From NCBI GenBank assembly GCA_032620915.1, contig CP136052.1, positions 961,001 through 1,025,000 on the forward strand: 64,000 nt of DNA, in the 5' to 3' direction. This document shows, piece after piece, positions 7,494-16,350 of the stretch. The notes below the pieces were generated by a model. That model worked only from the letters and a program-made list of their open reading frames with translations, was not told where the DNA came from and made no database searches. This DNA is from Oscillospiraceae bacterium NTUH-002-81. GTDB taxonomy: Bacteria > Bacillota > Clostridia > Lachnospirales > Lachnospiraceae. Within the stretch, counting starts at the first letter, position 1; every line of letters starts with the position of its first letter. The translations under genes were made by a program, and so were the position numbers.

Positions 7494-8708
7494 ATGAAGA
7501 AGAAAGTATTAAGTATTTTACTTTCCGCAGCCATGGTAGCAGCAATGGTATCCGGATGTGGATCCAAAGATGAGGGCAGCTCATCCGCAGACAGCGCAGA
7601 CAAGACAGAGGCATCATCTGACGATGCAGCAGCATCTGATGCAACGTATGAAGGAACAATCAAGATCGGTGTTGTAGGACCTTTCTCCGGATCTTCCGCA
7701 ATGGTTGGTGATACTGAGAAGAAGGGCGTTGAGCTTGCTGCAAAGCAGATCAACGAGAACGGCGGCATCAATGGCATGACCATCGAGCTGATCGAGGAAG
7801 ATGACCAGCAGGATCCCAAGACGGCAGTATCCGCCATCAACAAGCTGGTTTCCAGTGATGAGGTTGTTGCAGCAGTTGGTACCGTCAACAGCTCCTGTAC
7901 ACTGGCTATGATGGATGTGACAGAGAACAACGAGATCCCGCTTGTTACTCCGATTTCTTCCGGTGTTGCCATTACAGATCCGTCCAACAGCTACATTGTC
8001 CGTCTGCAGGCATCTGACAAGCTGCAGGCAAAGGCAATCACAGAGTATGCGATCAATGATCTTGGATATAAGAACATTGCCGTTATGTTCCAGAACGATG
8101 ACTTCGGCGCAGGCGGAAAAGATGTTGTAGTAGAGACACTGAAAGACGCAGGCATCGAGCCTCTGGCAGTAGAAGCTTTCGATTCCAGTGCAACCGATAT
8201 GTCCGCACAGCTTCTGAAGATCAAGGATCTCAATCCGGAAGCTATCATCATGTGGACCATGTACGGCTGCGGCGCAACCATCGCAAAACAGTGCGATCAG
8301 CTTGGTATCGACTGTGACCTGATGGGCGGCGGCGGACTGACCAACGCAAAGCTCTATGAGCTGGGCGGAGAATCCGCAGTTGGCATCCTGAACACCCAGA
8401 CCTTCTTCCCGGATAAGGAGAAAGCTTCTGAGACAGCAGGCGCATTCATTGATGCTTACGAGACAGAGTACGGCGAGACTCCGGACTCCAACGCAGCTAT
8501 GTCCTATGATGCAATGATGGTTCTGGCAGAGGGCCTGAAGGCAGCAACACCGGATATGAAGGCTGACGATATCATGGCTGGTATGAAGGCTGTCAAGGAT
8601 ATGCCTCTGGCAACCGGTACCATCACCATCGATGAGAACGGCGACGCAAACAGAGACATCCTGATCATCCGTCTCTGCGAGGGCGGCACCTACGAGTTAG
8701 TTAAGTAG
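7494..8708 (+). CDS. livK: LivK-type ABC transporter substrate-binding lipoprotein
   Basis: 404 residues. It has a lipoprotein signal with lipobox V-S-G-Cys22, an acidic Ser/Ala linker and a type I periplasmic binding fold of the LIV family. Visible landmarks are IKIGVVGPFSGSSAMVGDTEKKG, ELAAKQINENGGING, VAAVGTVNSSCTLAMMDVTEN and PLVTPISSGVAITD. It delivers substrate to LivHM. The family binds branched-chain amino acids, but also amides, urea and aromatic acids; the ureide-type enzymes downstream leave the substrate open. AGGAGG lies 8 nt before the ATG. An intercistronic hairpin at 8793-8835 separates it from livH, which usually gives more binding protein than permease. Confidence 0.93.
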   Translation: MKKKVLSILLSAAMVAAMVSGCGSKDEGSSSADSADKTEASSDDAAASDATYEGTIKIGVVGPFSGSSAMVGDTEKKGVELAAKQINENGGINGMTIELIEEDDQQDPKTAVSAINKLVSSDEVVAAVGTVNSSCTLAMMDVTENNEIPLVTPISSGVAITDPSNSYIVRLQASDKLQAKAITEYAINDLGYKNIAVMFQNDDFGAGGKDVVVETLKDAGIEPLAVEAFDSSATDMSAQLLKIKDLNPEAIIMWTMYGCGATIAKQCDQLGIDCDLMGGGGLTNAKLYELGGESAVGILNTQTFFPDKEKASETAGAFIDAYETEYGETPDSNAAMSYDAMMVLAEGLKAATPDMKADDIMAGMKAVKDMPLATGTITIDENGDANRDILIIRLCEGGTYELVK

Positions 8709-8792
8709 AGCGTTGAAAACGCGGTTTTGCGAATAAAGCGCTCCTGAACGGTGCGCAGAGTATGATACCATGCGCTGCAAAATAACTGGATC

Positions 8793-8835
8793 GGCAACAG
8801 CCTGTATGGACGATGGGAAATACAGGCTGTTTGCC
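8793..8835 (+). terminator. Intercistronic hairpin after livK
   Basis: A perfect 12-bp stem, AACAGCCTGTAT with ATACAGGCTGTT, extended by GGC/GCC. No long T-run follows, so it is more likely a processing or partial-termination hairpin than a full stop. Confidence 0.6.
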
Positions 8836-8937
8836 AGTCTGAAAGAATTTCTGAATAGAATTGATAAAATAGGATAAGTCAAGATGTGACATTTGGACAC
8901 TGGAACATATACGCTACGAAGAAGAAGGAGATGCAAT

Positions 8938-9813
8938 ATGCAGATTTTACAGCAGCTGATCCAGGGACTTTCTCTGGGAAGCATTTACGGATTGGTAGCA
9001 CTCGGGTATGTACTGATCTATCAGGCATGGGGAGTGCTGAACTTTGCACAGGGTGAGGTATGTGCCATCGGCGCGTTTTCCCTGCTTGTGCTTCATGTGG
9101 AACTGGGAATGCCCATTATTCTGGCCATGCCGCTGGCAATCGTTGTGAGTATGATCGTCGGCTACATTATCGAGTTTCTTTCCTTCCGTCCGCTGGAGAA
9201 TGCGAAGGATATGAGTAAGCTGATCGCCACCATCGGCGTCAGCATCTGTGTGAGAAACCTTTTGCGCGTCATCTTCGGCGCAGATGCATTTGCGTTTCCG
9301 TCTATTTTCGGTGACAAGCCGTTCCATGTGGGCGGCCTGATCCTTGTCCCGCAGAACTTATGGAATACGGTATTTGGTTTTGGTCTGGTGATCCTTCTGA
9401 ACCTGTTTTTAAAGAAGACGAGAGTCGGCAAGTCTATGAGAGCAACCGCGCAGGACAAAGAGGCTGCCCGTCTGATGGGCATTAACGTCAGGGCTTCCCT
9501 GACAGGTACCTTTGTTATCGCATCTGCCATCGGTGCGATTGCCGGTATGCTTCTGGCGCCGGTTTACCTGTTCAACGCCAGCATCGGTGCCACCATCGGA
9601 ACAAAGGGATATGCGGCAGCCGTTCTCGGCGGTCTGGATTTTGCCAGCGGTGCCATGGTGGGCGGCATCATCCTCGGTATTGCCGAGTGTCTGGCCGTTG
9701 CGTTTGGTTCCTCTGCTTATCAGTCGGCTATCGCGTATATCGTATTGTTCCTGGTGCTGATCCTGAAGCCGTCAGGTATCATGAGTAAGAAGAAAACAGT
9801 AGAGAAGGTGTAA
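8938..9813 (+). CDS. livH: Branched-chain amino acid-type ABC permease LivH
   Basis: 291 residues with about eight hydrophobic segments. Family marks include LIQGLSLGSIYGLVALGYVLIYQAWGVLNFAQGE near the N-terminus, FRPLENA, and the LivH EAA-type loop KSMRATAQDKEAARLMGINV. The ATG at 8938 is used because AAGGAG lies 8 nt upstream; the frame is open earlier without a ribosome site. It forms the inner-membrane channel with LivM, whose gene starts 2 bases after this stop. Confidence 0.94.
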   Translation: MQILQQLIQGLSLGSIYGLVALGYVLIYQAWGVLNFAQGEVCAIGAFSLLVLHVELGMPIILAMPLAIVVSMIVGYIIEFLSFRPLENAKDMSKLIATIGVSICVRNLLRVIFGADAFAFPSIFGDKPFHVGGLILVPQNLWNTVFGFGLVILLNLFLKKTRVGKSMRATAQDKEAARLMGINVRASLTGTFVIASAIGAIAGMLLAPVYLFNASIGATIGTKGYAAAVLGGLDFASGAMVGGIILGIAECLAVAFGSSAYQSAIAYIVLFLVLILKPSGIMSKKKTVEKV

Positions 9814-9815
9814 AA

Positions 9816-10802
9816 ATGACGTTTGGAAAAGTATATGAGAAAACAAGAATCTGGATCCTGCTTGTCATCGCCATCATCCTGCCGATGACCGGAATCAGCA
9901 ACTACTGGCTGCACGTACTGAATATCGGCGGCATTTTTGCCATCTGTACGCTGAGCCTGAACCTTCTGACCGGCTGTACCGGCCTGTTCTCCGTGGGCCA
10001 CATCGCCTTCTACGGCATCGGTGCCTACACGGCGGCTGTTCTGGCAACGAAGTTTGACATGCCCTTCCTCGTCTGTGTGCTGTGTGCCGGCCTGATGGCT
10101 ATGGTATGGGGCATCATCCTCGGTATGCCGGCCCTGCGTCTGAAGGGGCTGTATCTGGCAATCTCCACCCTGGCCTTCGGCGAGATCGCCTACCGTGTAT
10201 TCCTGAACTGGGAGGCTGTCACCAACGGCTCCCGCGGTATCTTAGGCATCAAAGCACCGATCCTGAACCTGGGATTTCTGGAGATCAACTTCAAGACTTA
10301 CAAAACCTATTATTATATCGTGCTGATCTTCCTTGTGCTGATGATCATCTTCACACGGAACATCATCCATTCCCGTACCGGCCGTGCCCTTCTCTCCATC
10401 CGTGAGAGCGAGATCGCCGCACAGGCACTGGGCGTGAACACCGTCCGTTACAAGATCATTGCATTTGCCACTTCCGCATTCTTTGCAGGCATTGCCGGAT
10501 CTCTGTACGCTTACGAGGTACACTTCATTTCTCCGGAGTCTTTCGTCAGTGCAGAGTCCACCTCCGTTCTGGCCATGATGGTCGTGGGCGGCATCGGCAG
10601 CATCGCCGGTTCCATTGCCGGTGCGTTCGTGCTGACCATGATCCCGGAGCTTTTACGTTCCGTGGGTGATATCCGACTGGTCCTGTACGGCGCAGCCATC
10701 GTAGCCATCATCATTTTTGCCCCCAAGGGACTGGGCGGTGCCATTGCGTGGCTGGACAACCTGCTGTGCGGCAAGCACAAGAAAAAGACGGAGGAGGAAT
10801 AA
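9816..10802 (+). CDS. livM: Branched-chain amino acid-type ABC permease LivM
   Basis: 328 residues and strongly hydrophobic. It contains LSLNLLTGCTGLFSVGHIAFYGIGAYTAA, which is characteristic of LivM, and the coupling loop GRALLSIRESEIAAQALGVNTVRYK. It pairs with LivH. The start at 9816 is 2 bases after the livH stop, and its C-terminal codons GAG-GAG-GAA double as the ribosome site of livG. Confidence 0.94.
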   Translation: MTFGKVYEKTRIWILLVIAIILPMTGISNYWLHVLNIGGIFAICTLSLNLLTGCTGLFSVGHIAFYGIGAYTAAVLATKFDMPFLVCVLCAGLMAMVWGIILGMPALRLKGLYLAISTLAFGEIAYRVFLNWEAVTNGSRGILGIKAPILNLGFLEINFKTYKTYYYIVLIFLVLMIIFTRNIIHSRTGRALLSIRESEIAAQALGVNTVRYKIIAFATSAFFAGIAGSLYAYEVHFISPESFVSAESTSVLAMMVVGGIGSIAGSIAGAFVLTMIPELLRSVGDIRLVLYGAAIVAIIIFAPKGLGGAIAWLDNLLCGKHKKKTEEE

Positions 10803-10804
10803 CC

Positions 10805-11569
10805 ATGGCATTACTGGAGACAAAAGATCTGGGCATTACCTTTGACGGTCTGGTGGCCTTAGAGGGCGTCAACTTTGCCGCAGAGGCAGGAAAAATCACA
10901 GCAGTCATCGGCCCCAACGGTGCCGGAAAGACGACCTTCTTCAACCTGATCGCCGGTTTCTACACACCGACTCAGGGATCGGTTGCTTTTGAGGGAAAAG
11001 AGATCACAAAGCTGAAAGCATTTCAGAGAGCGGAGGCGGGCATTGCCCGTACCTTCCAGAATATCAACCTGTTCAAGGATATGTCCGTCATGGATAACGC
11101 GCTGGTGGGCCTTCACTGCCGCAGCAAGAGCAACGTTCTTTCCTCCATGTTCCGCACACCGGGACAGAGAAAAGAGGAGAAGCAGCTGCGGGAAGAGGTT
11201 ATGAGCGAGCTGGAGTTCATGGGACTGGACAAATATGCGAATGAAAAAGCAGGCAGCCTGTCCTACGGCATGCAGAAGAATCTGGAGATCGCCCGGGCAC
11301 TGGCCTTACAGCCCAAGGTGCTGCTTCTGGATGAGCCCGCATCCGGCCTGAATACCCAGGATCTGGATGAGCTGTCCAAACGGATCCTGGCCATCCGTGA
11401 CCGGGGTATCACGGTAGTGCTCATTGAGCACAAGATGGACGTGGTCATGACCATTTCCGATCACATTGCGGTGCTGAACTTTGGTAAGAAGATCGCTGAC
11501 GGCACCCCGGAGGAGATCCGCAGCAATCCCGAGGTAATCGAGGCTTATCTCGGAAAGGAGGACGACTAA
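10805..11569 (+). CDS. livG: LivG-type ABC transporter ATPase
   Basis: 254 residues. Walker A GPNGAGKTT, Q-loop region ARTFQNINLFKDMSV, signature LSYGMQKNLEIARAL, Walker B VLLLDEPASGLN and H-loop LIEHKMDVV are all present. The long insert after the Q-loop (HCRSKSNVLSSMFRTPGQRK) is typical of LivG. The ATG at 10805 lies 2 bases after the livM stop with GAGGAGG just before it; a GTG at 10748 inside livM is rejected. Confidence 0.94.
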   Translation: MALLETKDLGITFDGLVALEGVNFAAEAGKITAVIGPNGAGKTTFFNLIAGFYTPTQGSVAFEGKEITKLKAFQRAEAGIARTFQNINLFKDMSVMDNALVGLHCRSKSNVLSSMFRTPGQRKEEKQLREEVMSELEFMGLDKYANEKAGSLSYGMQKNLEIARALALQPKVLLLDEPASGLNTQDLDELSKRILAIRDRGITVVLIEHKMDVVMTISDHIAVLNFGKKIADGTPEEIRSNPEVIEAYLGKEDD

Positions 11570-12304
11570 ATGCTGGAACTGAAAGATGTGCGTGTGGCCT
11601 ATGGCAATATCGAAGTGCTGCACAAGATCAATATTGAAGTCAAAGACGGCGAGATCGTGACGATCATCGGCGCCAACGGTGCCGGAAAGACCACGACCTT
11701 ACGCTCCACAGCCGGCCTTCTCCCGAAGAAAAAAGGCAGCAGCATCATTTTTGACGGCAAGGATATCACCAACATGGGCGCAGAGAAGATCGTGGCAGAG
11801 GGGATGGCCCTGTCCCCGGAGGGACGGCATATCTTCCCGGATCTGACTGTACAGGACAACCTGGAGATGGGTGCCTACTTAAGATACAAGGACAAAGAGG
11901 GCGTGGCCCGGGACTTAAAGAGCGTCTTTGACATGTTCCCCCGTCTGGAGGAAAGAAAGAAACAGCTGGGCAAGACACTGTCCGGCGGCGAGCAGCAGAT
12001 GCTGGCCATCGCCAGAGCACTCATGTCCAACCCGAAGATGCTTATGCTGGATGAGCCTTCCACCGGTCTTGCACCGCTGGTGGTAAAAGAGATCTTCCAC
12101 ATTGTCAAACGGCTGAACCAGGAGAAGGGTCTGACAGTTCTTCTGGTAGAGCAGAATGCGAAAATGGCACTGGGTGTGGCAGACCGCGGCTATGTGCTGA
12201 AAAACGGCGAGATCGTCATGAGCGACACAGGTGCAAACCTGCTGAATAACGATGCCATCCGCGCCGCCTATCTGGGCGAAAACGTATATAAAGAAAATAA
12301 ATAA
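11570..12304 (+). CDS. livF: LivF-type ABC transporter ATPase
   Basis: 244 residues. Walker A GANGAGKTT, signature LSGGEQQMLAIARAL, Walker B LMLDEPSTGLAP and H-loop LLVEQNAKMAL are intact. It starts directly after the livG stop, with GGAGG inside the livG end. With LivG it forms the ATPase heterodimer. It is paralogous to the partial LivF at the window start. Confidence 0.94.
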   Translation: MLELKDVRVAYGNIEVLHKINIEVKDGEIVTIIGANGAGKTTTLRSTAGLLPKKKGSSIIFDGKDITNMGAEKIVAEGMALSPEGRHIFPDLTVQDNLEMGAYLRYKDKEGVARDLKSVFDMFPRLEERKKQLGKTLSGGEQQMLAIARALMSNPKMLMLDEPSTGLAPLVVKEIFHIVKRLNQEKGLTVLLVEQNAKMALGVADRGYVLKNGEIVMSDTGANLLNNDAIRAAYLGENVYKENK

Positions 12305-12334
12305 GCGCGCCGGAAGAGGAGCGCCGAAAAACAT

Positions 12335-12388
12335 GCGCCAGTTTACGGAAGGGTTTCCGGAGACTGGCGTCCGTGTTTTTCTTTTTTT
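12335..12388 (+). terminator. Terminator between livF and the ureide enzymes
   Basis: A long stem, GCGCCAGT-TTACGGAA against TTCCGGAG-ACTGGCGT, with a GGGT loop and T-runs to 12388. The ribosome site of the next gene (AAAGGAGGAG) begins at once after it, and I saw no promoter in between. Downstream genes therefore probably depend on read-through, an attenuator-like layout. Confidence 0.75.
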
Positions 12389-12406
12389 AAAAAGGAGGAG
12401 CAAAAA

Positions 12407-13795
12407 ATGTTTGATCTGAGAATTGAGAACGGAACCGTGGTTACACCGGAAAAAAGTGAGCGCACGAATATTTATGTGCTGGACGGCAAGATCGCACAGC
12501 TGACGGATGAGGTGCTGGAGGCCAGGGAAGTCATCGATGCTTCCGGCAAGCTGATCTTCCCGGGCTTCATTGATCCTCATGTGCACTCCAGAGACGGTGG
12601 TGCTACCCACAAGGAGGACTTCTTCCATTCCACCAGAGCGGCAGCCCTGGGTGGCCTGACCAGCCTCATCGAGATGCCAAACGCTGTCCCGGCTGTGACA
12701 GACGCCGAGCGGTTCAAAGCGCAGAAGGCCAATCTGGAATCCAAGGCATACATCGACTTTGCCATGTGGGCACTCTGCCTGGGCCGCCTCAACAACGACG
12801 ATCTGCAGGAGCTGGACGAGCTGGGCGTGGCTGCTTACAAGTTTTTCTGGGGCTATGCCATCAACAAGTCCAACTACAATCTGGTATACAACTATGAGAA
12901 GGGCGATCCCAACGTTATCCCGCCGCTGGGTGACGGCGAGATCTACACCATTTTCGAGCATGTGGCCAAGACCGGCAAGCCGCTGGCCATCCACGCCGAG
13001 AATGCAGACGTGATCAGCGAGCTCACCAGCCGCCTGAAGGTGGAGGATTACGAGAACGAGTACGAGGCACTGCTGGCCTGCCGTCCGTCCGTATGTGAGG
13101 AAACGGTTGTTAAGACCGGCATTTCCTTTGCCAAAGCCACCGGCGCCCACCTGCACATCCTGCACATGAGTGCCAAGGAAAGCGTGGATCTGTTAAAAGA
13201 AGCCAAGGAACAGGGAATCAACGTCACAGGTGAGACCTGCCCTCATTATCTGAATCTGACCAACAAGGATTTCCTCCGGGTAGGAACAAAGATCAAAGGC
13301 TATCCGCCGGTGCGTTACCAGGCAGACCAGGATCGGCTGTGGGAAGGCGTGGAACAGGGGATCATTGATTCTATCGGTTCTGACCATGCGCCCCATACCG
13401 CAGAGGAAAAGACCGGCAGTCTGTTCAAGATCCCGTCCGGCATGTGCTGCATCCAGACCATCGTGCCGCTGATGATCAATGCGGTAAGCCAGGGAAAGAT
13501 CACTGCCAACCAGCTGGCAGCCGTACTTTCCGAGAATACCGCAAAGCTGTACGGCCTGTATCCGAGAAAGGGCTCTGTTCTCGTGGGCACCGACGCGGAC
13601 TTCACCATCGTGGACATGGATCTGGAGAAGACCATCCATATGGAAGATATGTACAGCATCAGCAAGGTAACCGCGTTTGACGGCTTCCAGGTAAAGGGCT
13701 TCCCGGTACAGACCATCGTCAGAGGCCGCACCGTCATGAAGGACGGCAAGCTGACCTGTGAGCAGGAGAGCAACGGCGAGTTTATCCCGGCATAA
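12407..13795 (+). CDS. Allantoinase/hydantoinase-type cyclic amidohydrolase
   Basis: 462 residues of the dihydroorotase-like amidohydrolase superfamily. Metal and catalytic marks in order: DPHVHSRD (HxH), GVAAYKFFWGY with the Lys that is usually carboxylated, LAIHAENAD, LHILHMS, GETCPHYL and SIGSDHAPH with the catalytic Asp. GETCPHYL plus the long GDGEIYTIFEHVAKTG helix fits allantoinases and hydantoinases rather than PyrC. The enzyme would open a cyclic ureide ring to an N-carbamoyl acid, the substrate class of the M20 enzyme at 15127. AAAGGAGGAG precedes the ATG. The exact ring (allantoin, hydantoin or dihydropyrimidine) is not decidable here. Confidence 0.82.
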   Translation: MFDLRIENGTVVTPEKSERTNIYVLDGKIAQLTDEVLEAREVIDASGKLIFPGFIDPHVHSRDGGATHKEDFFHSTRAAALGGLTSLIEMPNAVPAVTDAERFKAQKANLESKAYIDFAMWALCLGRLNNDDLQELDELGVAAYKFFWGYAINKSNYNLVYNYEKGDPNVIPPLGDGEIYTIFEHVAKTGKPLAIHAENADVISELTSRLKVEDYENEYEALLACRPSVCEETVVKTGISFAKATGAHLHILHMSAKESVDLLKEAKEQGINVTGETCPHYLNLTNKDFLRVGTKIKGYPPVRYQADQDRLWEGVEQGIIDSIGSDHAPHTAEEKTGSLFKIPSGMCCIQTIVPLMINAVSQGKITANQLAAVLSENTAKLYGLYPRKGSVLVGTDADFTIVDMDLEKTIHMEDMYSISKVTAFDGFQVKGFPVQTIVRGRTVMKDGKLTCEQESNGEFIPA

Positions 13796-13814
13796 GAAAA
13801 ACGGAGGAATCATC

Positions 13815-15107
13815 ATGAGTAAATCATCTTTTGTAGCGGCAGGAGATCTGTTTATCACAAGAAAGCTGCCGGAAAAAGGATACGAGGGCATGCAGGAGCT
13901 GGTGGATTTTGTGGAAAAGCAGGACATCCGGTTCGTGAATCTGGAAGTGACCGTCCATGACCGGGAGGGCTATCCCTTCGGCTTCTCCGGCGGCACCTGG
14001 GCCATGGCCCATCCGTCTCTGTTAAAAGACGTGAAAAAATACGGCTTTAACGTATATAACAGCGCCAACAACCATTCCATGGACTACAGCCATAACGGCC
14101 TGCTGGCGACGACAAAATATCTGAAACAGGAAGACATGAATTTCGCAGGCATCGGAGAAAACCTGTCGGATGCGTCCGCGCCGGTGTATGTGGAGGGAGA
14201 AAACATCCGTGCGGCGGTCATCGCAGCCACCTCTTCCTTCCATGAATCCTGGGCAGCGGGCAACCAGCGGTTGGACATGAAGGGCCGTCCCGGCGTGAAC
14301 CCCCTGCATTTTCAGAACAAGTTCCATGTGACACAGGAATATTACGATATGCTGCAGAAGTTGGCCGGAGAGATCGACATCAACGCCCAGCAGAACTTGG
14401 ATGTGAAGGAAGGCTTTGCCGTGGCACCCGAGGGCAGCTTCAAATTCGGCGGCCATGAATTTATCCCGGACAATGCCAACTTCAAGGAGACCGTTCCTTC
14501 CGCGGCAGATGTGCAGCGGATCACCGATTCCATCCGGGAGGCGAAAAAGCAGTCCGACTATGTGATGGTCAGCATCCACTCCCATGAGATGACCGGGGAG
14601 GACAAAGAGCGTCCGGCACAGTTTTTACAGACCTTCGCCAAGGCGTGCATCGATGCAGGCGCTTCCGTGGTGCTGGGCCACGGCCCGCATATTCTGCGGG
14701 GCATCGAGCTGTACAAGGGCGGCATCATTTTCTACAGCCTGGGCAACTTCCTGTTTGAAAATGACACCACCACTCATCAGCCTGCTGATTTTTACGAGAA
14801 ATACCACATGTCCAACACCAGCATGGTGGGCGAAGGCATGGATAACCGGAGCAAGAACGGCACCATCGGCCTGGGCGTGAACCCGGACGTATGGCGTTCT
14901 GTTATCGCTCAGTGGGATGTGGAGGGCGGACAGGCAACAGCGCTTCGTCTCTATCCGATCCATCTGGGCATGGAGCTGCCCAGATACCGGAGAGGCCTGC
15001 CGGCCTTTGCGGAGGATGATGCGCTGCTGGCTCATCTGGCAGAGCTGTCCGCGCCTTTTGGCACAAGAATTGACATCGTAGATCACGTGGGAATCGTGAG
15101 ACTGTAA
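13815..15107 (+). CDS. CapA-family (PGA_cap) metallophosphatase-like protein
   Basis: 430 residues. CapA-family landmarks in order are AAGDLFITR, VNLEVTVHDREG, VYNSANNHSMDYSHNGL, MVSIHSHEM, VVLGHGPHILRGIELYKGG and IIFYSLGNFLFEN. Asp, Asn and His residues in these motifs form the calcineurin-like metal centre of the family. There is no signal peptide or membrane segment, so it is likely cytoplasmic, unlike capsule-associated CapA. It lies between two ureide-hydrolysing enzymes with the ribosome site ACGGAGGA, which implies a catabolic role, possibly hydrolysis of an amide or phosphoester intermediate. That role is inference only. Confidence 0.82.
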   Translation: MSKSSFVAAGDLFITRKLPEKGYEGMQELVDFVEKQDIRFVNLEVTVHDREGYPFGFSGGTWAMAHPSLLKDVKKYGFNVYNSANNHSMDYSHNGLLATTKYLKQEDMNFAGIGENLSDASAPVYVEGENIRAAVIAATSSFHESWAAGNQRLDMKGRPGVNPLHFQNKFHVTQEYYDMLQKLAGEIDINAQQNLDVKEGFAVAPEGSFKFGGHEFIPDNANFKETVPSAADVQRITDSIREAKKQSDYVMVSIHSHEMTGEDKERPAQFLQTFAKACIDAGASVVLGHGPHILRGIELYKGGIIFYSLGNFLFENDTTTHQPADFYEKYHMSNTSMVGEGMDNRSKNGTIGLGVNPDVWRSVIAQWDVEGGQATALRLYPIHLGMELPRYRRGLPAFAEDDALLAHLAELSAPFGTRIDIVDHVGIVRL

Positions 15108-15126
15108 CGAAAAGGAGGACAAGGAT

Positions 15127-16350
15127 ATGCAGCATTCGATTGAAGATATCGAGTATGCCGAGTATCTGTTTGACCGTTTCTACGGGATCGGAAGCTCAGA
15201 CAACGGCGGCGTGACCCGTCTGGGCTATACCGAGGTAGAGGACGAGATGCACGACACCCTGCGGGCGCTGGGCGACGAGAAGGGCTACGGCAATTACGAG
15301 GACGAGGTGGGCAACACCTACCTGTACGATAAAGACTGTGACATGGATGACCCGTATTACCTCATCGGTTCCCATCTGGACTCCGTTATCGAGGGTGGCC
15401 GGTATGACGGCGTGGCCGGTGTTATCACAGGCCTGATGATCTTAAACTGGGCCAAACGGGATCACCTGGGACTGCCCATCCGGGTGGGCGCCATGCGCTG
15501 TGAGGAATCCAGCAACTTTGGCAGGAGCACCATCGGCAGCGGCCTGATCACAAAGGAAGTATACAAACACGACATCGGCGATGCGGTGAACAAGCGGGGG
15601 GAGACGCTGCGGGAGGTATTTGCCCGCAAGGGATACAATCTCCAGCCCCAGCGCATCCAAGGTATCAAGGAATACATCGAGCTCCATATCGAGCAGGGAA
15701 AGGTGCTGGAGGAGTACGGCGATAAGGTGGGCATTGTGCAGACCATCGCAGGCCCCCGCCGGTTCAACATCCACATTCACGGCAACGCGGAGCACTCCGG
15801 CGCAACACCCATGGGCATGCGTACCGATGCCCTCTGCGCGGCAGCGGAGATCATTCTGGAAATCGAGGAGATCGGAAAATCCGAGTCCATGTACCAGTCG
15901 GTAGCCACCGTGGGTGTCATCACCAACCATCCCAACGCCCTGAACGTCATCCCCGGCGAGGTGGAGTTGGGCGTGGACATGCGAGGCATCGACCCGGCCA
16001 GCCTGGATCGAATGGAAGCCCGGCTGAAAGCGGTGTGCAAGCGGGTGTGCGAGAAGCGGAAAATGAAATATTTCCGGGAAAAAACCTCCGACATTCCGCC
16101 CATCGGCATGTCTGTGGAACTGCAGCAGAAGCTGCTCCACGCGGCGAAAGAGCTGAAAATCCCTCACCGCTCCATGATCAGCGGTGCCGGACATGACGCC
16201 ATGTCCTTTGCCCATATCTGCGACACGGCCATGGTATTCATCCCCTGCGCCAAGGGCATCAGCCATAATAAGAAAGAGTTTACTACCATCGAGTCCATCT
16301 GTGACGGCGCTAAGGTGATTTATGAGTATCTGAAGGAGGAAGCACGATGA
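15127..16350 (+). CDS. M20-family N-carbamoyl-amino-acid hydrolase / allantoate amidohydrolase-type enzyme
   Basis: 407 residues. Zinc and catalytic marks: IGSHLDSVIEGGRYDGVAG (His and bridging Asp), MRCEESSNFGRSTIGS (Glu pair), HIEQGKVLE, the dimerisation-domain start GNAEHSGATPMGMRTDA and MISGAGHDAMSFA. This is the AmaB/HyuC/AllC group that removes a carbamoyl or ureido group. It would act on the ring-opened product of the 12407 enzyme. AAGGAGG precedes the ATG. Its last codons overlap the start of the next gene by 4 bases (ATGA). Confidence 0.88.
   Translation: MQHSIEDIEYAEYLFDRFYGIGSSDNGGVTRLGYTEVEDEMHDTLRALGDEKGYGNYEDEVGNTYLYDKDCDMDDPYYLIGSHLDSVIEGGRYDGVAGVITGLMILNWAKRDHLGLPIRVGAMRCEESSNFGRSTIGSGLITKEVYKHDIGDAVNKRGETLREVFARKGYNLQPQRIQGIKEYIELHIEQGKVLEEYGDKVGIVQTIAGPRRFNIHIHGNAEHSGATPMGMRTDALCAAAEIILEIEEIGKSESMYQSVATVGVITNHPNALNVIPGEVELGVDMRGIDPASLDRMEARLKAVCKRVCEKRKMKYFREKTSDIPPIGMSVELQQKLLHAAKELKIPHRSMISGAGHDAMSFAHICDTAMVFIPCAKGISHNKKEFTTIESICDGAKVIYEYLKEEAR

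Noticed and set aside
11915..13165. 416-codon minus-strand frame opposite livF and the cyclic amidohydrolase
   Set aside because: Antisense shadow of two clear genes, no ribosome site and no family pattern.
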